This document shows, one piece after another, positions 32,986-40,645 of a stretch of 48,991 nt of DNA. The notes under the pieces were generated by a model, which saw nothing but the letters and a program-made list of their open reading frames with translations, had not been told where the DNA came from and ran no database searches. The translations under genes and the position numbers were made by a program. Source of the stretch: Gracilinema caldarium. GTDB taxonomy: Bacteria > Spirochaetota > Spirochaetia > Treponematales > Breznakiellaceae. Positions within the stretch are counted from its first letter, which is position 1; the number at the start of each line of letters is the position of its first letter. The stretch spans positions 1-48,991 of the forward strand of contig NZ_JAJUHW010000001.1 in assembly GCF_029265695.1 (NCBI RefSeq). The letters run 5' to 3'.

Positions 32986-33025
32986 CTCGGCGGGGCGCCG
33001 GGGCCTAGCGCCCCGGTATGCCGAG
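32986..33025. repeat. Long GC-rich hairpin after the NUDIX gene
   Basis: A nested inverted repeat: CTCGGC directly followed by GGGGCGC, nine-base loop, GCGCCCC, five bases, GCCGAG. It begins eight bases after the NUDIX stop and is stable enough to block transcription or protect the mRNA end, although no T-run follows. Confidence 0.6.
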
Positions 33026-33079
33026 CACTCCGCTGCCTTAATCCTTAATCCGCTGCACTCAGCTTTTTCGCCGCCACCC

Positions 33080-33108
33080 TTGCCAGGCCCGTTCTGCTTT
33101 ACTATAAT
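33080..33108 (+). promoter_or_regulatory. Promoter of glyS
   Basis: TTGCCA (33080-33085) and TATAAT (33103-33108) with a 17-base spacer. The transcript would carry a leader of about 115 bases with a CCCCC/GGGGG hairpin (near 33175-33190) before the ATG; no known riboswitch or T-box sequence is seen in it. Confidence 0.7.
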
Positions 33109-33229
33109 TCCGCCCATGTCCGGGGCACGGTGCATCCCGCATCTATGACCGCCGGACCATACACAACCAAGGGCCCCCACACCAAGGGGGTCTAGCCGTC
33201 GGCAGGACCGGCGGCGCTAGGAGTATTTC

Positions 33230-34603
33230 ATGGCTGAACAGCAGAACGACTATCAAGGTCCCGCAACAATGGAGAAAATCACGTCCCTCGCCAAGCGGCG
33301 TGGTTTTGTGTTTCAATCGTCGGAAATCTACGGCGGCCAGGCCGGCGCCTGGGATTACGGCCCCCTGGGCATAGAGCTTAAAAATCGCATCGCCCAGGCC
33401 TGGTGGAAGGAAATGACCCAGCTCCACGACGACATCGTCGGCCTTGATGCGGCAATCCTTATGCATCCCCGGGTTTGGGAAGCCTCGGGCCATGTGGAAA
33501 ACTTTACCGACCCATTGGTGGACTGCAAAAAGTGTAAAGCCCGTTTCCGGGCGGACCAGATTGACCCAGAAAAGCTCGCCAAAAAAGAATGCCCCGAATG
33601 CGGCGGCCAGCTCACTGACACCCGCAAGTTTAACCTCATGTTCAAGACCAACATCGGAGCCGTAGAGGACAGCTCCAGTGTTATTTATCTTCGCCCCGAA
33701 ACTGCCCAGGGCATCTATGTAAACTATAAAAACATCATCCAGTCCAACCGGATGAAAATTCCCTTCGGCATCGCCCAGATCGGCAAGGCCTTCCGGAACG
33801 AAATTGTTACCAAAAACTTTATTTTCCGCACCTGCGAATTTGAGCAGATGGAAATGCAGTTCTTTGTAAAACCCGGCACCGACGAAGAATGGTTCAACAC
33901 CTGGCGGGAACGCCGCTGGGCCTACTACCAGAAACTGGGCGTTAAAATGGACCACCTCCGCTGGCACCGCCACGGTCCGGATGAACTGGCCCACTATGCC
34001 AAGGACGCCTACGACATCGAGTACCTCTTCCCCATGGGCTGGAAGGAGCTGGAAGGGGTTCACAACCGGTCCAACTACGACCTTTCCCGGCACATGCAGT
34101 ACTCCGGCAAGGACCTGCAGTATATCGACCAGGACAACGGCAACGAACGGTACATCCCCTTCATCATCGAAACCTCCGCGGGTCTCACCCGGAGCCTCCT
34201 CATGCTCCTCTGCGACGCCTACGACGAAGAAAAAGTCGCCGACAACGGCAACGATGACGACATCCGCACGGTCCTCCGCTTCCACCCGAACCTGGCCCCC
34301 GTCACCGTGGCAGTACTCCCCCTCATGAAAAAGGACGGCCTCGCGGAACTCGCCCAGGACATCCGCACCGAGCTCAAGGAAGATTTTGCCACCGACTACG
34401 ACCAGTCAGGCGCCATCGGCCGCCGTTACCGCCGCCAGGACGAAGCGGGCACCCCCTTCTGCATCACCATCGACTACCAGACCAAGGAAGACAACACCGT
34501 TACCCTCCGGTTCCGGGATTCCATGGAACAGGTCCGCGTACCCCGCGCTCAGCTTGCCGAGCGGATCCGCACCGAGATTAAGAACTACAAACGCATCAAA
34601 TAG
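33230..34603 (+). CDS. glyS: Glycyl-tRNA synthetase (homodimeric type)
   Basis: A 457-residue class II synthetase of the single-chain alpha2 type. It starts with KRRGFVFQSSEIYGG and WDYGPLGIELKNRI, the family N-terminus. A zinc-binding pair CKKC (near 100) and CPEC (near 121) is present. Class II motif residues are in YLRPETAQGIYVN and FRNEIVTKNFIFRTCEFEQMEMQ, and GLTRSLLMLL is motif 3. The C-terminal anticodon-binding domain begins near 355 (LAPVTVAVLPLM). Third codon positions are very GC-rich, so long open frames on the opposite strand are by-products. Confidence 0.96.
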   Translation: MAEQQNDYQGPATMEKITSLAKRRGFVFQSSEIYGGQAGAWDYGPLGIELKNRIAQAWWKEMTQLHDDIVGLDAAILMHPRVWEASGHVENFTDPLVDCKKCKARFRADQIDPEKLAKKECPECGGQLTDTRKFNLMFKTNIGAVEDSSSVIYLRPETAQGIYVNYKNIIQSNRMKIPFGIAQIGKAFRNEIVTKNFIFRTCEFEQMEMQFFVKPGTDEEWFNTWRERRWAYYQKLGVKMDHLRWHRHGPDELAHYAKDAYDIEYLFPMGWKELEGVHNRSNYDLSRHMQYSGKDLQYIDQDNGNERYIPFIIETSAGLTRSLLMLLCDAYDEEKVADNGNDDDIRTVLRFHPNLAPVTVAVLPLMKKDGLAELAQDIRTELKEDFATDYDQSGAIGRRYRRQDEAGTPFCITIDYQTKEDNTVTLRFRDSMEQVRVPRAQLAERIRTEIKNYKRIK

Positions 34604-34833
34604 GATCTCAAAAAGTAGGGGAGGGGGGAAGCCCTTCCCCCTGGGCCGGGCCGCGGTCCCGGCGCCGGGCCGCAGTCCCGGCCCACCCCCTTCTCCGGGG
34701 GCACCTCTTTTGCAGAATGCCACCACGCAGCCCATGTTCATTGCCAAATAGCTCGCGGCCCCCAAGCCCCCGGCCCGCCGCAGGCTTGTCAAGCCCTTTG
34801 GACTTTTCATGTCATTTCATAACTATTGTTAAG
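34604..34833. other. GC-rich intergenic stretch with tandem motif
   Basis: No gene is seen. GGGCCGCGGTCCCGGC is followed at once by the near copy GGGCCGCAGTCCCGGC (about 34650-34685). GGGGGAAG and CTTCCCCC (around 34625-34641) form a hairpin after the glyS stop that may end transcription. TAGCTCGCGGCC at 34749 repeats a motif from 2704. It looks like degenerate, repeat-rich spacer. Confidence 0.4.
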
Positions 34834-34863
34834 TTGACTTCTGATCTATTGTGTTATTATATT
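34834..34863 (+). promoter_or_regulatory. Promoter of the low-GC unknown gene
   Basis: TTGACT (34834-34839) followed after 18 bases by TATATT (34858-34863), or after 17 by TTATAT. Transcription would start at about 34870, exactly at the stem-loop described next. Confidence 0.6.
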
Positions 34864-34869
34864 TAAGAA

Positions 34870-34939
34870 AATTTCAAAGGTTACCGACCTTTGAAATTGA
34901 TTCCATCGCCGATTTATTAACCAACTTGCGGGCGATTCA
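34870..34939 (+). promoter_or_regulatory. Two stem-loops in a 5' leader
   Basis: AATTTCAAAGG (34870-34880) and CCTTTGAAATT (34888-34898) form a perfect 11-base stem with loop TTACCGA. A second inverted repeat ATCGCC / GGCGAT lies between 34905 and 34939. The first stem would be the very 5' end of the mRNA. No T-run follows, so it is not a terminator; mRNA protection or control of translation is possible. Confidence 0.5.
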
Positions 34940-34965
34940 ACAAATACTGCTAAAAGGAGTTTTTT

Positions 34966-35601
34966 ATGAACCTCTCTTTACTACAAATCCCTCAGTATGA
35001 TCCCCAAAAAAATTTCTGCGATTACTTCGATTATCCTTTAGAAATCGAAGTGGAATACGATGGCGTTTTGTTAAAAGGACATTTCACCTATCTCTGTCCT
35101 TCAGATTACTGTGTTATGATAGATTCGCCCTTTTCGGGAATAGAGGTAGGGTTACATACACCTGCTTTTGCGATGTACAAAAGAAATCAGAACGTCATCG
35201 ATGGCAAAATTACCGAAAAGGGCTTAGAGGCCAGTAAAGATGCTTTGATTACCGCCTATGAACAGGCAGAGTTTCTATTCCGCAATAAAGAGGCCATTTA
35301 TCAGAAAATACGTGCTGTGGATCCTAAGATTGCAGAGTCTGTTGCTCAGAGAGCTAAACTTCGCACCGAATTCTTAGAAAAAAAGAAACGGCTTAAAGCA
35401 TTATTAAAGTCCGGGGAACTTTCTTCCCGTGAATATTCCCAGTTTATCGGTAAATATAAACGTCAACAGGTAGAAGCTGAACTTAACGAATGGGAGTTAA
35501 AGAAAGATATATTCAAAGACTTTCCTGACCTATTTGTCTCTTATGGGAGTGAAGACCAATTTATTGCCTTTGTACGGAAGTATTTTGAGAACAATTCATA
35601 G
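34966..35601 (+). CDS. Unknown protein with coiled-coil part, low GC
   Basis: A 211-residue cytoplasmic protein. The first 70 residues are beta-rich (YPLEIEVEYDGVLLKGHFTY). The middle and C-terminal parts are helical and charged (EFLEKKKRLKALLKSGELSS, WELKKDIFKDFPDLF). There is no signal peptide or membrane segment. The ribosome binding site AAGGAG is eight bases before the ATG. Its base composition is clearly more AT-rich than that of glyS before it, which may mean transfer. I do not recognise the family. It is a single-gene unit with its own promoter and structured leader. Confidence 0.6.
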   Translation: MNLSLLQIPQYDPQKNFCDYFDYPLEIEVEYDGVLLKGHFTYLCPSDYCVMIDSPFSGIEVGLHTPAFAMYKRNQNVIDGKITEKGLEASKDALITAYEQAEFLFRNKEAIYQKIRAVDPKIAESVAQRAKLRTEFLEKKKRLKALLKSGELSSREYSQFIGKYKRQQVEAELNEWELKKDIFKDFPDLFVSYGSEDQFIAFVRKYFENNS

Positions 35602-35653
35602 GTCTTACCCATAAGCCTAATCACCTATAATAAAAATAGGTCTTATTACCTAT
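35598..35653. promoter_or_regulatory. Candidate promoter/operator of the carbohydrate ABC operon
   Basis: Four hexamers, ATAGGT, ACCTAT, ATAGGT, ACCTAT, lie at 35598, 35623, 35636 and 35648, in alternating orientation, around a perfect TATAAT (35626-35631). ATAGGTCTTA occurs twice. The -35 is weak. The array could bind a regulator of the importer genes; none is encoded next to it. Confidence 0.4.
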
Positions 35654-35746
35654 GCGCAATCCTCCATAAGCGGTTTACAGTTACTCAAATCATCGTTTTT
35701 GGTGAAAGGGCTGTAAGCCCGTTAAAAACAAATGGAGGGATGAAGC

Positions 35747-37405
35747 ATGAAAAGATCTATTCGCTTAGCGGGTCTTTTGTCCGCCCTGGTAGTGCTGTCA
35801 CTAGCCACAGGATGCGCTCAAAAGAAAAATACCGGCTCTGCTATTCCGGCGCGGAAACCGATTAAGATATCGGTGTTTACAATCCAGCCGCGGCAGCAGC
35901 CAAATCCGGACAACAAGGCATACAAGTACCTGAAAGAGAAGCTTGGTGTCACCTTTGAATGGGATATTCTGGTCGGCGAAGTAGCTCAGAAACGGGGCGT
36001 TATGATCGCCGGCGAAGACTATCCTGATATGATTGAAATCAACGAAACCCAGTTTATCGATGCGGGAGCCCTCATTCCTCTGGAAGATCTGGTGGAAAAA
36101 TACGGCCCCAATATCAAAGCCCATTTCGGCGAACATTGGGATAAACTCCGTTCCCCCGACGGCCACATCTATTACCTGACTAACTGGGGTATTATCCGGA
36201 ACAAGGACCAGAGCCCCTACTACGGCGCCTCCGCCATGTGGGTGCAGAAAGAAGTCCTTAAAGAAGCAGGATACCCCAAGGTTGTTACCATGGATCAGTA
36301 TTTTGATCTTTTGGTCAACTATGCTAAAAAACACCCCACCATTAACGGCCAGAAAACTATTCCCTTTACCATTCTTACCTATGACTGGCACGCATTCTGT
36401 ATGTGGAATCCGCCCAACTTCCTCGCGGGCAATCCGAACGACGGAAACGGTATTGTAGATCCTAATACATTGCAATACAAGACCTTCTTTACCATGGATA
36501 TTTCCAAAAGATGGTTCAAGAAGCTGAACGAATTGAATGCTCAAGGGTATATTGACCGGGCCGCCTTTACCGATAACTACGATCAGTATCTTGCAAAACT
36601 CGCTTCCGGCCGTGTCCTTGGTATGCACGATCAGCGCTGGCAGTTCCAGAACGCCGATGATTCTCTCCGTGATGCAGGCATGTACAACCGCACTTTTGCA
36701 CCGCTCCCCGTTGTGTTTGATGAATCCATTCGGCCCCATTACCGGGATTATCCCATTCCCAACCTGGGCCGCGGCGTAGGTATCAGCAAGAAGGCAAAAG
36801 ATCCAGTCCGGATTATCCAGTTCATCAACGACCTTCTGAGCGAAGAAGTACAGCGGATGATGCAGTGGGGTATCGAAGGAGAAGACTGGCAACGGAACGA
36901 AAAGGGCGAACCCTACCGGACTCCCGAACAGCGGAAGAATTGGGAAAATGTAACCTGGCAGGAACAGAACCGGGCGCTTTTAGTCCGGGATATTTTCCCG
37001 AACTGGGAAGGTTCCTTTAACGACGGTTATCCCTGGGATCTCTCTTACTACTATCCTGAACGGGAAGCCCTGACCCGGCCTGAAGATAAGGAACTCTGGG
37101 CAGCCTATGGGGTAACAAGTTACGCTGAACTTATGGATAAGAATCCTCCGCCAAACCCGATCTGGTATCCCACCTGGACCCTACCGAATCCTCCTGATGG
37201 TTCGGACGCCCAGATTGCCCTGCAGCGCTGTGACCAAACTATGCGGAAGTATCTGCCAAAGATTATCCTTTCCGCCCCTGCGGACTTCGAAAAGGTCTGG
37301 GCCGAATATGTGGACCAGATGAAGGCCAACGGTATTTCAATCTATGAAGCCTATATGGAAGACCAGGTAAAGAAGCGGGTCGCAGCCTGGAGCAAGAAAA
37401 AATAG
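35747..37405 (+). CDS. Extracellular solute-binding lipoprotein (LipO/YtcQ-like)
   Basis: A 552-residue lipoprotein. The signal peptide ends in LATGC. Length and sequence (DYPDMIEINETQFIDAGALI, LEDLVEKYGPNIKAHFGEHW) fit the large family-1 solute-binding proteins that work with YteP/YtcP-type permeases. These carry oligosaccharides such as plant-polymer fragments. A C-terminal region rich in Trp and Tyr (NWEGSFNDGYPWDLSYYYP) may line the sugar site. It is the first gene of the importer operon. GGAGG lies ten bases before the ATG. The two permease genes follow after a strong hairpin. Confidence 0.85.
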   Translation: MKRSIRLAGLLSALVVLSLATGCAQKKNTGSAIPARKPIKISVFTIQPRQQPNPDNKAYKYLKEKLGVTFEWDILVGEVAQKRGVMIAGEDYPDMIEINETQFIDAGALIPLEDLVEKYGPNIKAHFGEHWDKLRSPDGHIYYLTNWGIIRNKDQSPYYGASAMWVQKEVLKEAGYPKVVTMDQYFDLLVNYAKKHPTINGQKTIPFTILTYDWHAFCMWNPPNFLAGNPNDGNGIVDPNTLQYKTFFTMDISKRWFKKLNELNAQGYIDRAAFTDNYDQYLAKLASGRVLGMHDQRWQFQNADDSLRDAGMYNRTFAPLPVVFDESIRPHYRDYPIPNLGRGVGISKKAKDPVRIIQFINDLLSEEVQRMMQWGIEGEDWQRNEKGEPYRTPEQRKNWENVTWQEQNRALLVRDIFPNWEGSFNDGYPWDLSYYYPEREALTRPEDKELWAAYGVTSYAELMDKNPPPNPIWYPTWTLPNPPDGSDAQIALQRCDQTMRKYLPKIILSAPADFEKVWAEYVDQMKANGISIYEAYMEDQVKKRVAAWSKKK

Positions 37406-37422
37406 TTAGAAGTTAATCATTC

Positions 37423-37501
37423 ACCCCGGTACCTTCCAATCGGGGCTAAATCAAAACTTTCTGAGTTTTGATTTAGCTTCGATGGTAATCGGGGTTTTTT
37501 A
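37423..37501 (+). terminator. Strong hairpin/attenuator between binding-protein and permease genes
   Basis: GCTAAATCAAAACT (37445-37458) and its complement (37464-37477) make a perfect 14-base stem with a five-base loop. An outer pair, ACCCCG (37423-37428) with CGGGGT (37490-37495), is followed by six T. Together they look like a Rho-independent terminator that some transcripts pass. It would lower permease relative to binding protein. Confidence 0.75.
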
Positions 37502-37520
37502 GCCCAATCCCGGAGGTTGT

Positions 37521-38462
37521 ATGTACGACGGTACCCAACGCCTTGTACGGCGCGGTAAGCTTATAAAAACCATGGTGACGCAGCGGCAAATGCTCATCAT
37601 GTCGGTCCCCATAATTCTCTATGTCATTCTTTTTAGCTATGTTCCGCTTTGGGGCTGGACCATGGCATTCCAGAATTTCCGGCCTTCTAAAAGCTTTTTT
37701 CAGCAAGAATGGGTTGGGCTTAAGTGGTTCAAGTTCCTTTTTTCTGATCCCGTGTTCCTCAGGACAGTTCGCAATACATTGATGATGAGTATCATCAACA
37801 CAACCTTAGGTTTTGTGTCTGCCATAGGTTTTGCGCTTCTCTTGAATGAAATTAAAAGTGTTGCCTTTAAACGTGTTACCCAAACGATCTCCTATTTGCC
37901 CCACTTCCTTTCATGGGTTATTGTTACCGGTCTTGTGGCTACCATGCTTTCTGTCGAAGACGGAGCCGTCAACAACGTACTTATGTTCTTGGGGCTTATT
38001 AAAGAGCCGGTGCTCTGGCTGTCGGAACCAAAATATTTTTGGGGTGTCGTCGGAGCAACCTATGTGTGGAAGGAATTAGGCTGGAATACCATCATCTATC
38101 TGGCTGCAATTGCTGGTGTTGATCCGACCCTTTACGAAGCGGCGGAGATAGACGGCTGCGGACGATGGCGAAAAATGTGGTATATTACGCTGCCCAGTAT
38201 TAAACCGACCATAGTCATTTTGCTTATCCTCAGTATTGGCCATATCCTCGATGCAGGATTTGAAATGCAGTACCTCCTGCGCAACGGATTGGTTCAAGAC
38301 GTTTCAGATACTATCGATATTTATGTTCTCATGTTCGGACTTCAGCGTTCCAACTATTCCCTGGCAACCGCTGCGGGACTGTTCAAAAATGTGGTGAACA
38401 TGACCCTCATCTTCGCGGCAAACGAACTGGTCAAACGGACCGGAGAGGAGCGCCTGATATGA
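37521..38462 (+). CDS. Carbohydrate ABC transporter permease (LplB/YteP-like)
   Basis: A 313-residue inner-membrane protein with six predicted helices. The N-terminal MSVPIILYVILFSYVPLWGWTMAF and the EAA loop DPTLYEAAEIDGCGRWRKMWYITLPSIKPT (coupling to an ATPase) are characteristic of the YteP/LplB group. It pairs with the next gene and the solute-binding protein. The start has GGAGG four bases before the ATG. Its last four bases overlap the next gene. Confidence 0.9.
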   Translation: MYDGTQRLVRRGKLIKTMVTQRQMLIMSVPIILYVILFSYVPLWGWTMAFQNFRPSKSFFQQEWVGLKWFKFLFSDPVFLRTVRNTLMMSIINTTLGFVSAIGFALLLNEIKSVAFKRVTQTISYLPHFLSWVIVTGLVATMLSVEDGAVNNVLMFLGLIKEPVLWLSEPKYFWGVVGATYVWKELGWNTIIYLAAIAGVDPTLYEAAEIDGCGRWRKMWYITLPSIKPTIVILLILSIGHILDAGFEMQYLLRNGLVQDVSDTIDIYVLMFGLQRSNYSLATAAGLFKNVVNMTLIFAANELVKRTGEERLI

Positions 38463-39358
38463 AAAGAAGAATAAATTACAACGAGATAGTCTTTAACAGT
38501 TTTAACACGACACTCATGGTTCTATTCTCTGTGGTAATGCTCTATCCCTTTTGGAATACAATTGCTGTGTCATTTAACGAGGCGGTCGATACTATCCGGG
38601 GCGGCATTACCCTGTTCCCCCGGCGTTTTACATTGCAGAACTACCGTCTCGTCTTTTCTACCGGTACAATTTTTAACGCCTTCTTTGTATCCGTAGCCCG
38701 TACGGTTATTAATGTGGTGACCAATGTCTTCTTTACTTCCATGATCGCCTATGTATTGTCCCGGCCTAATTTTGTATTCCGGAAATCCTTTACGGTAATC
38801 CTGGTCATTTCCATGTACATCAACGCAGGTCTTATTCCAACCTATTTTTTGATTAAAAACCTGCGGCTCCTTAATACATTCTGGGTCTATATTATTCCCA
38901 GCATGGTAAGTGCCTTTAATTTCCTTGTCATTCGTACCTTCCTGAAAAGCATTCCCGAAAGCATTATTGAATCGGTCCGGATCGATGGGGGAAGCGATTT
39001 TGTTATTTTTTTCAAAATCATTCTGCCCCTGAGTAAGCCCGTTTTGGCAACGGTGGCTCTCTTTGTGGCCGTTGGCGCATGGAACTCCTGGTTTGATACC
39101 CTGATTTATGCATCCAGCAAGGTGAACCTGCACACCCTGCAATACAAGTTGATGGAATTCCTTCAGTCGAGCCAGGCCCAGTCCCGAGGTGCCGGAGACA
39201 TTGGGGCCATGGCGCTTTCAAAGTCTTCTAATATGGTAACCCCGGTAAGTATTCGGGCGGCCATAACGGTCATTGCGGCCACCCCAATAATCCTCGTGTA
39301 TCCCTTTATTCAGCGGTACTTTGTCATCGGTATGAACCTGGGCGGAGTTAAAGAGTAG
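38459..39358 (+). CDS. Carbohydrate ABC transporter permease (LplC/YtcP-like)
   Basis: A 299-residue inner-membrane protein, second half of the permease pair. The helices are clear (VLFSVVMLYPFWNTIAVSF, FTVILVISMYINAGLIPTYF). The coupling loop is IPESIIESVRIDGGSDFVIF and KIILPLSKPVLATV. It starts within the stop of the first permease gene (ATGA). No ATPase gene follows, so the importer probably uses an MsmK-like ATPase from elsewhere. Its last 11 bases overlap the end of a gene on the other strand. Confidence 0.9.
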   Translation: MKRRINYNEIVFNSFNTTLMVLFSVVMLYPFWNTIAVSFNEAVDTIRGGITLFPRRFTLQNYRLVFSTGTIFNAFFVSVARTVINVVTNVFFTSMIAYVLSRPNFVFRKSFTVILVISMYINAGLIPTYFLIKNLRLLNTFWVYIIPSMVSAFNFLVIRTFLKSIPESIIESVRIDGGSDFVIFFKIILPLSKPVLATVALFVAVGAWNSWFDTLIYASSKVNLHTLQYKLMEFLQSSQAQSRGAGDIGAMALSKSSNMVTPVSIRAAITVIAATPIILVYPFIQRYFVIGMNLGGVKE

Positions 39359-40148
39359 TATTCTTCTTTATAAACTCCGCCGCACGGCGAAACACCTCCT
39401 GTCGTTGAGCGTCCCTGGTCAGTACATGGCCGGACCCCGACAGGAGGATTTTTTCTTTTTTGGGGCTGCCCAGCGCTCCATAAATGGATTCCAGGCAGAA
39501 CTCGCTGCCCAAAGGAAGGGCGTTATCGTCTTTGGAGTATATGAGCAGGGTCGGTACCGAAAGCCGCGGCAGGGCGTCCCGCAATGTGCCTAAAAGCAGG
39601 TTGAGCTCTCCAATAGACCGCAGGGGGTTGTGGCTGTAACAAATATGGTCCCGGGCTGCTTCCTTATCGAACCAGCCCCTTTCTGGATCCGCATGCTCCT
39701 TAGTCATAAGGGGCTGAAACTTGCTGAGAATCTTTGTGTACTTTAGCCGCCAGTCGTCGGGAAGGGCGTAGGGGGACGCCATAGCGATTACCCCCTGTAC
39801 CGGTAATAGGCTGCCAAAAAGGAGCGCCAGGGCAGCCCCCATAGAAAGTCCCGCGAGATATATGGTGTTTGTCCTGTCCCGCAGAAGATAATAGGCTTCC
39901 TCCACCGACGCCATCCAGTCCCGGTGGGTAGACCTGATCATGTCATCCAGGTTTGTTGCATGTCCTGCAAGTCGGGGTCCAAGACAGGAAAATCCCTCTG
40001 TTTTATTAAGGTATTCTCCCATCCAGCGCATCTCCTTAGGGGTTCCTGTAAACCCGTGAATCAGGAGCACCCCTGGTGCATTTTTTTCGCCTACAAAATA
40101 AAAGGGCTCAGCGCCCGGTATGATTTGTGTTTGTGCTGTATCTTTCAT
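39348..40148 (-). CDS. Alpha/beta hydrolase (Est30-like carboxylesterase)
   Basis: A 266-residue cytoplasmic hydrolase. It shows the oxyanion-hole motif GVLLIHGFTGTP near residue 27, the nucleophile elbow YLAGLSMGAAL near 98, the Asp in YSKDDNALP near 205, and the His in SGSGHVLTRD near 240. The family cleaves short acyl esters or monoacylglycerols. The gene is convergent with the sugar permease gene and overlaps it by 11 bases. TACACT lies six bases before the ATG with TTGCCA 17 bases upstream, and no Shine-Dalgarno sequence, so the mRNA may be leaderless. Confidence 0.85.
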   Translation of the reverse strand: MKDTAQTQIIPGAEPFYFVGEKNAPGVLLIHGFTGTPKEMRWMGEYLNKTEGFSCLGPRLAGHATNLDDMIRSTHRDWMASVEEAYYLLRDRTNTIYLAGLSMGAALALLFGSLLPVQGVIAMASPYALPDDWRLKYTKILSKFQPLMTKEHADPERGWFDKEAARDHICYSHNPLRSIGELNLLLGTLRDALPRLSVPTLLIYSKDDNALPLGSEFCLESIYGALGSPKKEKILLSGSGHVLTRDAQRQEVFRRAAEFIKKNTTL

Positions 40149-40154
40149 ACATCC

Positions 40155-40201
40155 AGTGTAGACCGGAAATTCCTTGCTGGCAATAAAAAATAACCTATAC
40201 T
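40155..40201. promoter_or_regulatory. Overlapping divergent promoters
   Basis: Minus strand: TTGCCA (40178-40183) and TACACT (40155-40160), spacer 17. Plus strand: TTGCTG (40174-40179) and TATACT (40196-40201), spacer 16. The two -35 boxes overlap, so RNA polymerase can serve only one side at a time. Confidence 0.6.
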
Positions 40202-40224
40202 AGTATCATGCGAGGAGGTGAGCC

Positions 40225-40614
40225 ATGGGTAATGATAAGGAGAATAACATTGTGGATTCCCGGATGCTGGAAGAGATTAACAACTTTTACCGCGAACGGG
40301 AGCGGATACGGGATGCAATCGGCAAAATCGGAGGCATTCAGTATTCTAAGGCAGACACGGTGGTGAATATTCTTTTTATTATTTTGGTGGTGGGTTTTTT
40401 CAGTGTGGAGCTTGTGTTTAAACCCCTGCCGACCACGGTTTCCATAGAAATCGGTGTGTTCCTAGTTTCCATGAAAATTGTCTGGATGATTCACGCGAAC
40501 CAAAAGTTCAACCATTTTGTGTTCTGGGTTCTCAATTCTCTGGAATTCAGGATGAATACGGCGACCCATATGCTTGAGGATCTGGAAAAAAAGATAGATT
40601 TACTGCAAAAATAA
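40225..40614 (+). CDS. Small membrane protein of unknown function
   Basis: A 129-residue protein with a charged N-terminal helix (RMLEEINNFYRERERIRDAI), two membrane helices (VNILFIILVVGFFSVELVF and VSIEIGVFLVSMKIVWMIH) and a C-terminal helix (MLEDLEKKIDLLQK). Both ends are probably in the cytoplasm. The GGAGGTG ribosome binding site is close to the ATG. It is 31 bases ahead of the AAA+ gene in the same unit, so the two may act together at the membrane. No known family is recognised. Confidence 0.65.
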   Translation: MGNDKENNIVDSRMLEEINNFYRERERIRDAIGKIGGIQYSKADTVVNILFIILVVGFFSVELVFKPLPTTVSIEIGVFLVSMKIVWMIHANQKFNHFVFWVLNSLEFRMNTATHMLEDLEKKIDLLQK

Positions 40615-40645
40615 GTGCAGAACCGGAGTGCAAGGAGTAGTATTC

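Noticed and set aside
33110-33229. T-box or glycine riboswitch in the glyS leader
   Set aside because: No T-box signature (AGGGTGGNACCGCG) and no paired glycine aptamer cores were seen. Only simple GC hairpins are present.
33143-34285. A 380-codon open frame on the minus strand over glyS
   Set aside because: glyS is certain. The opposite frame is rich in Val and Gly with no motif, as expected from mirror codons.
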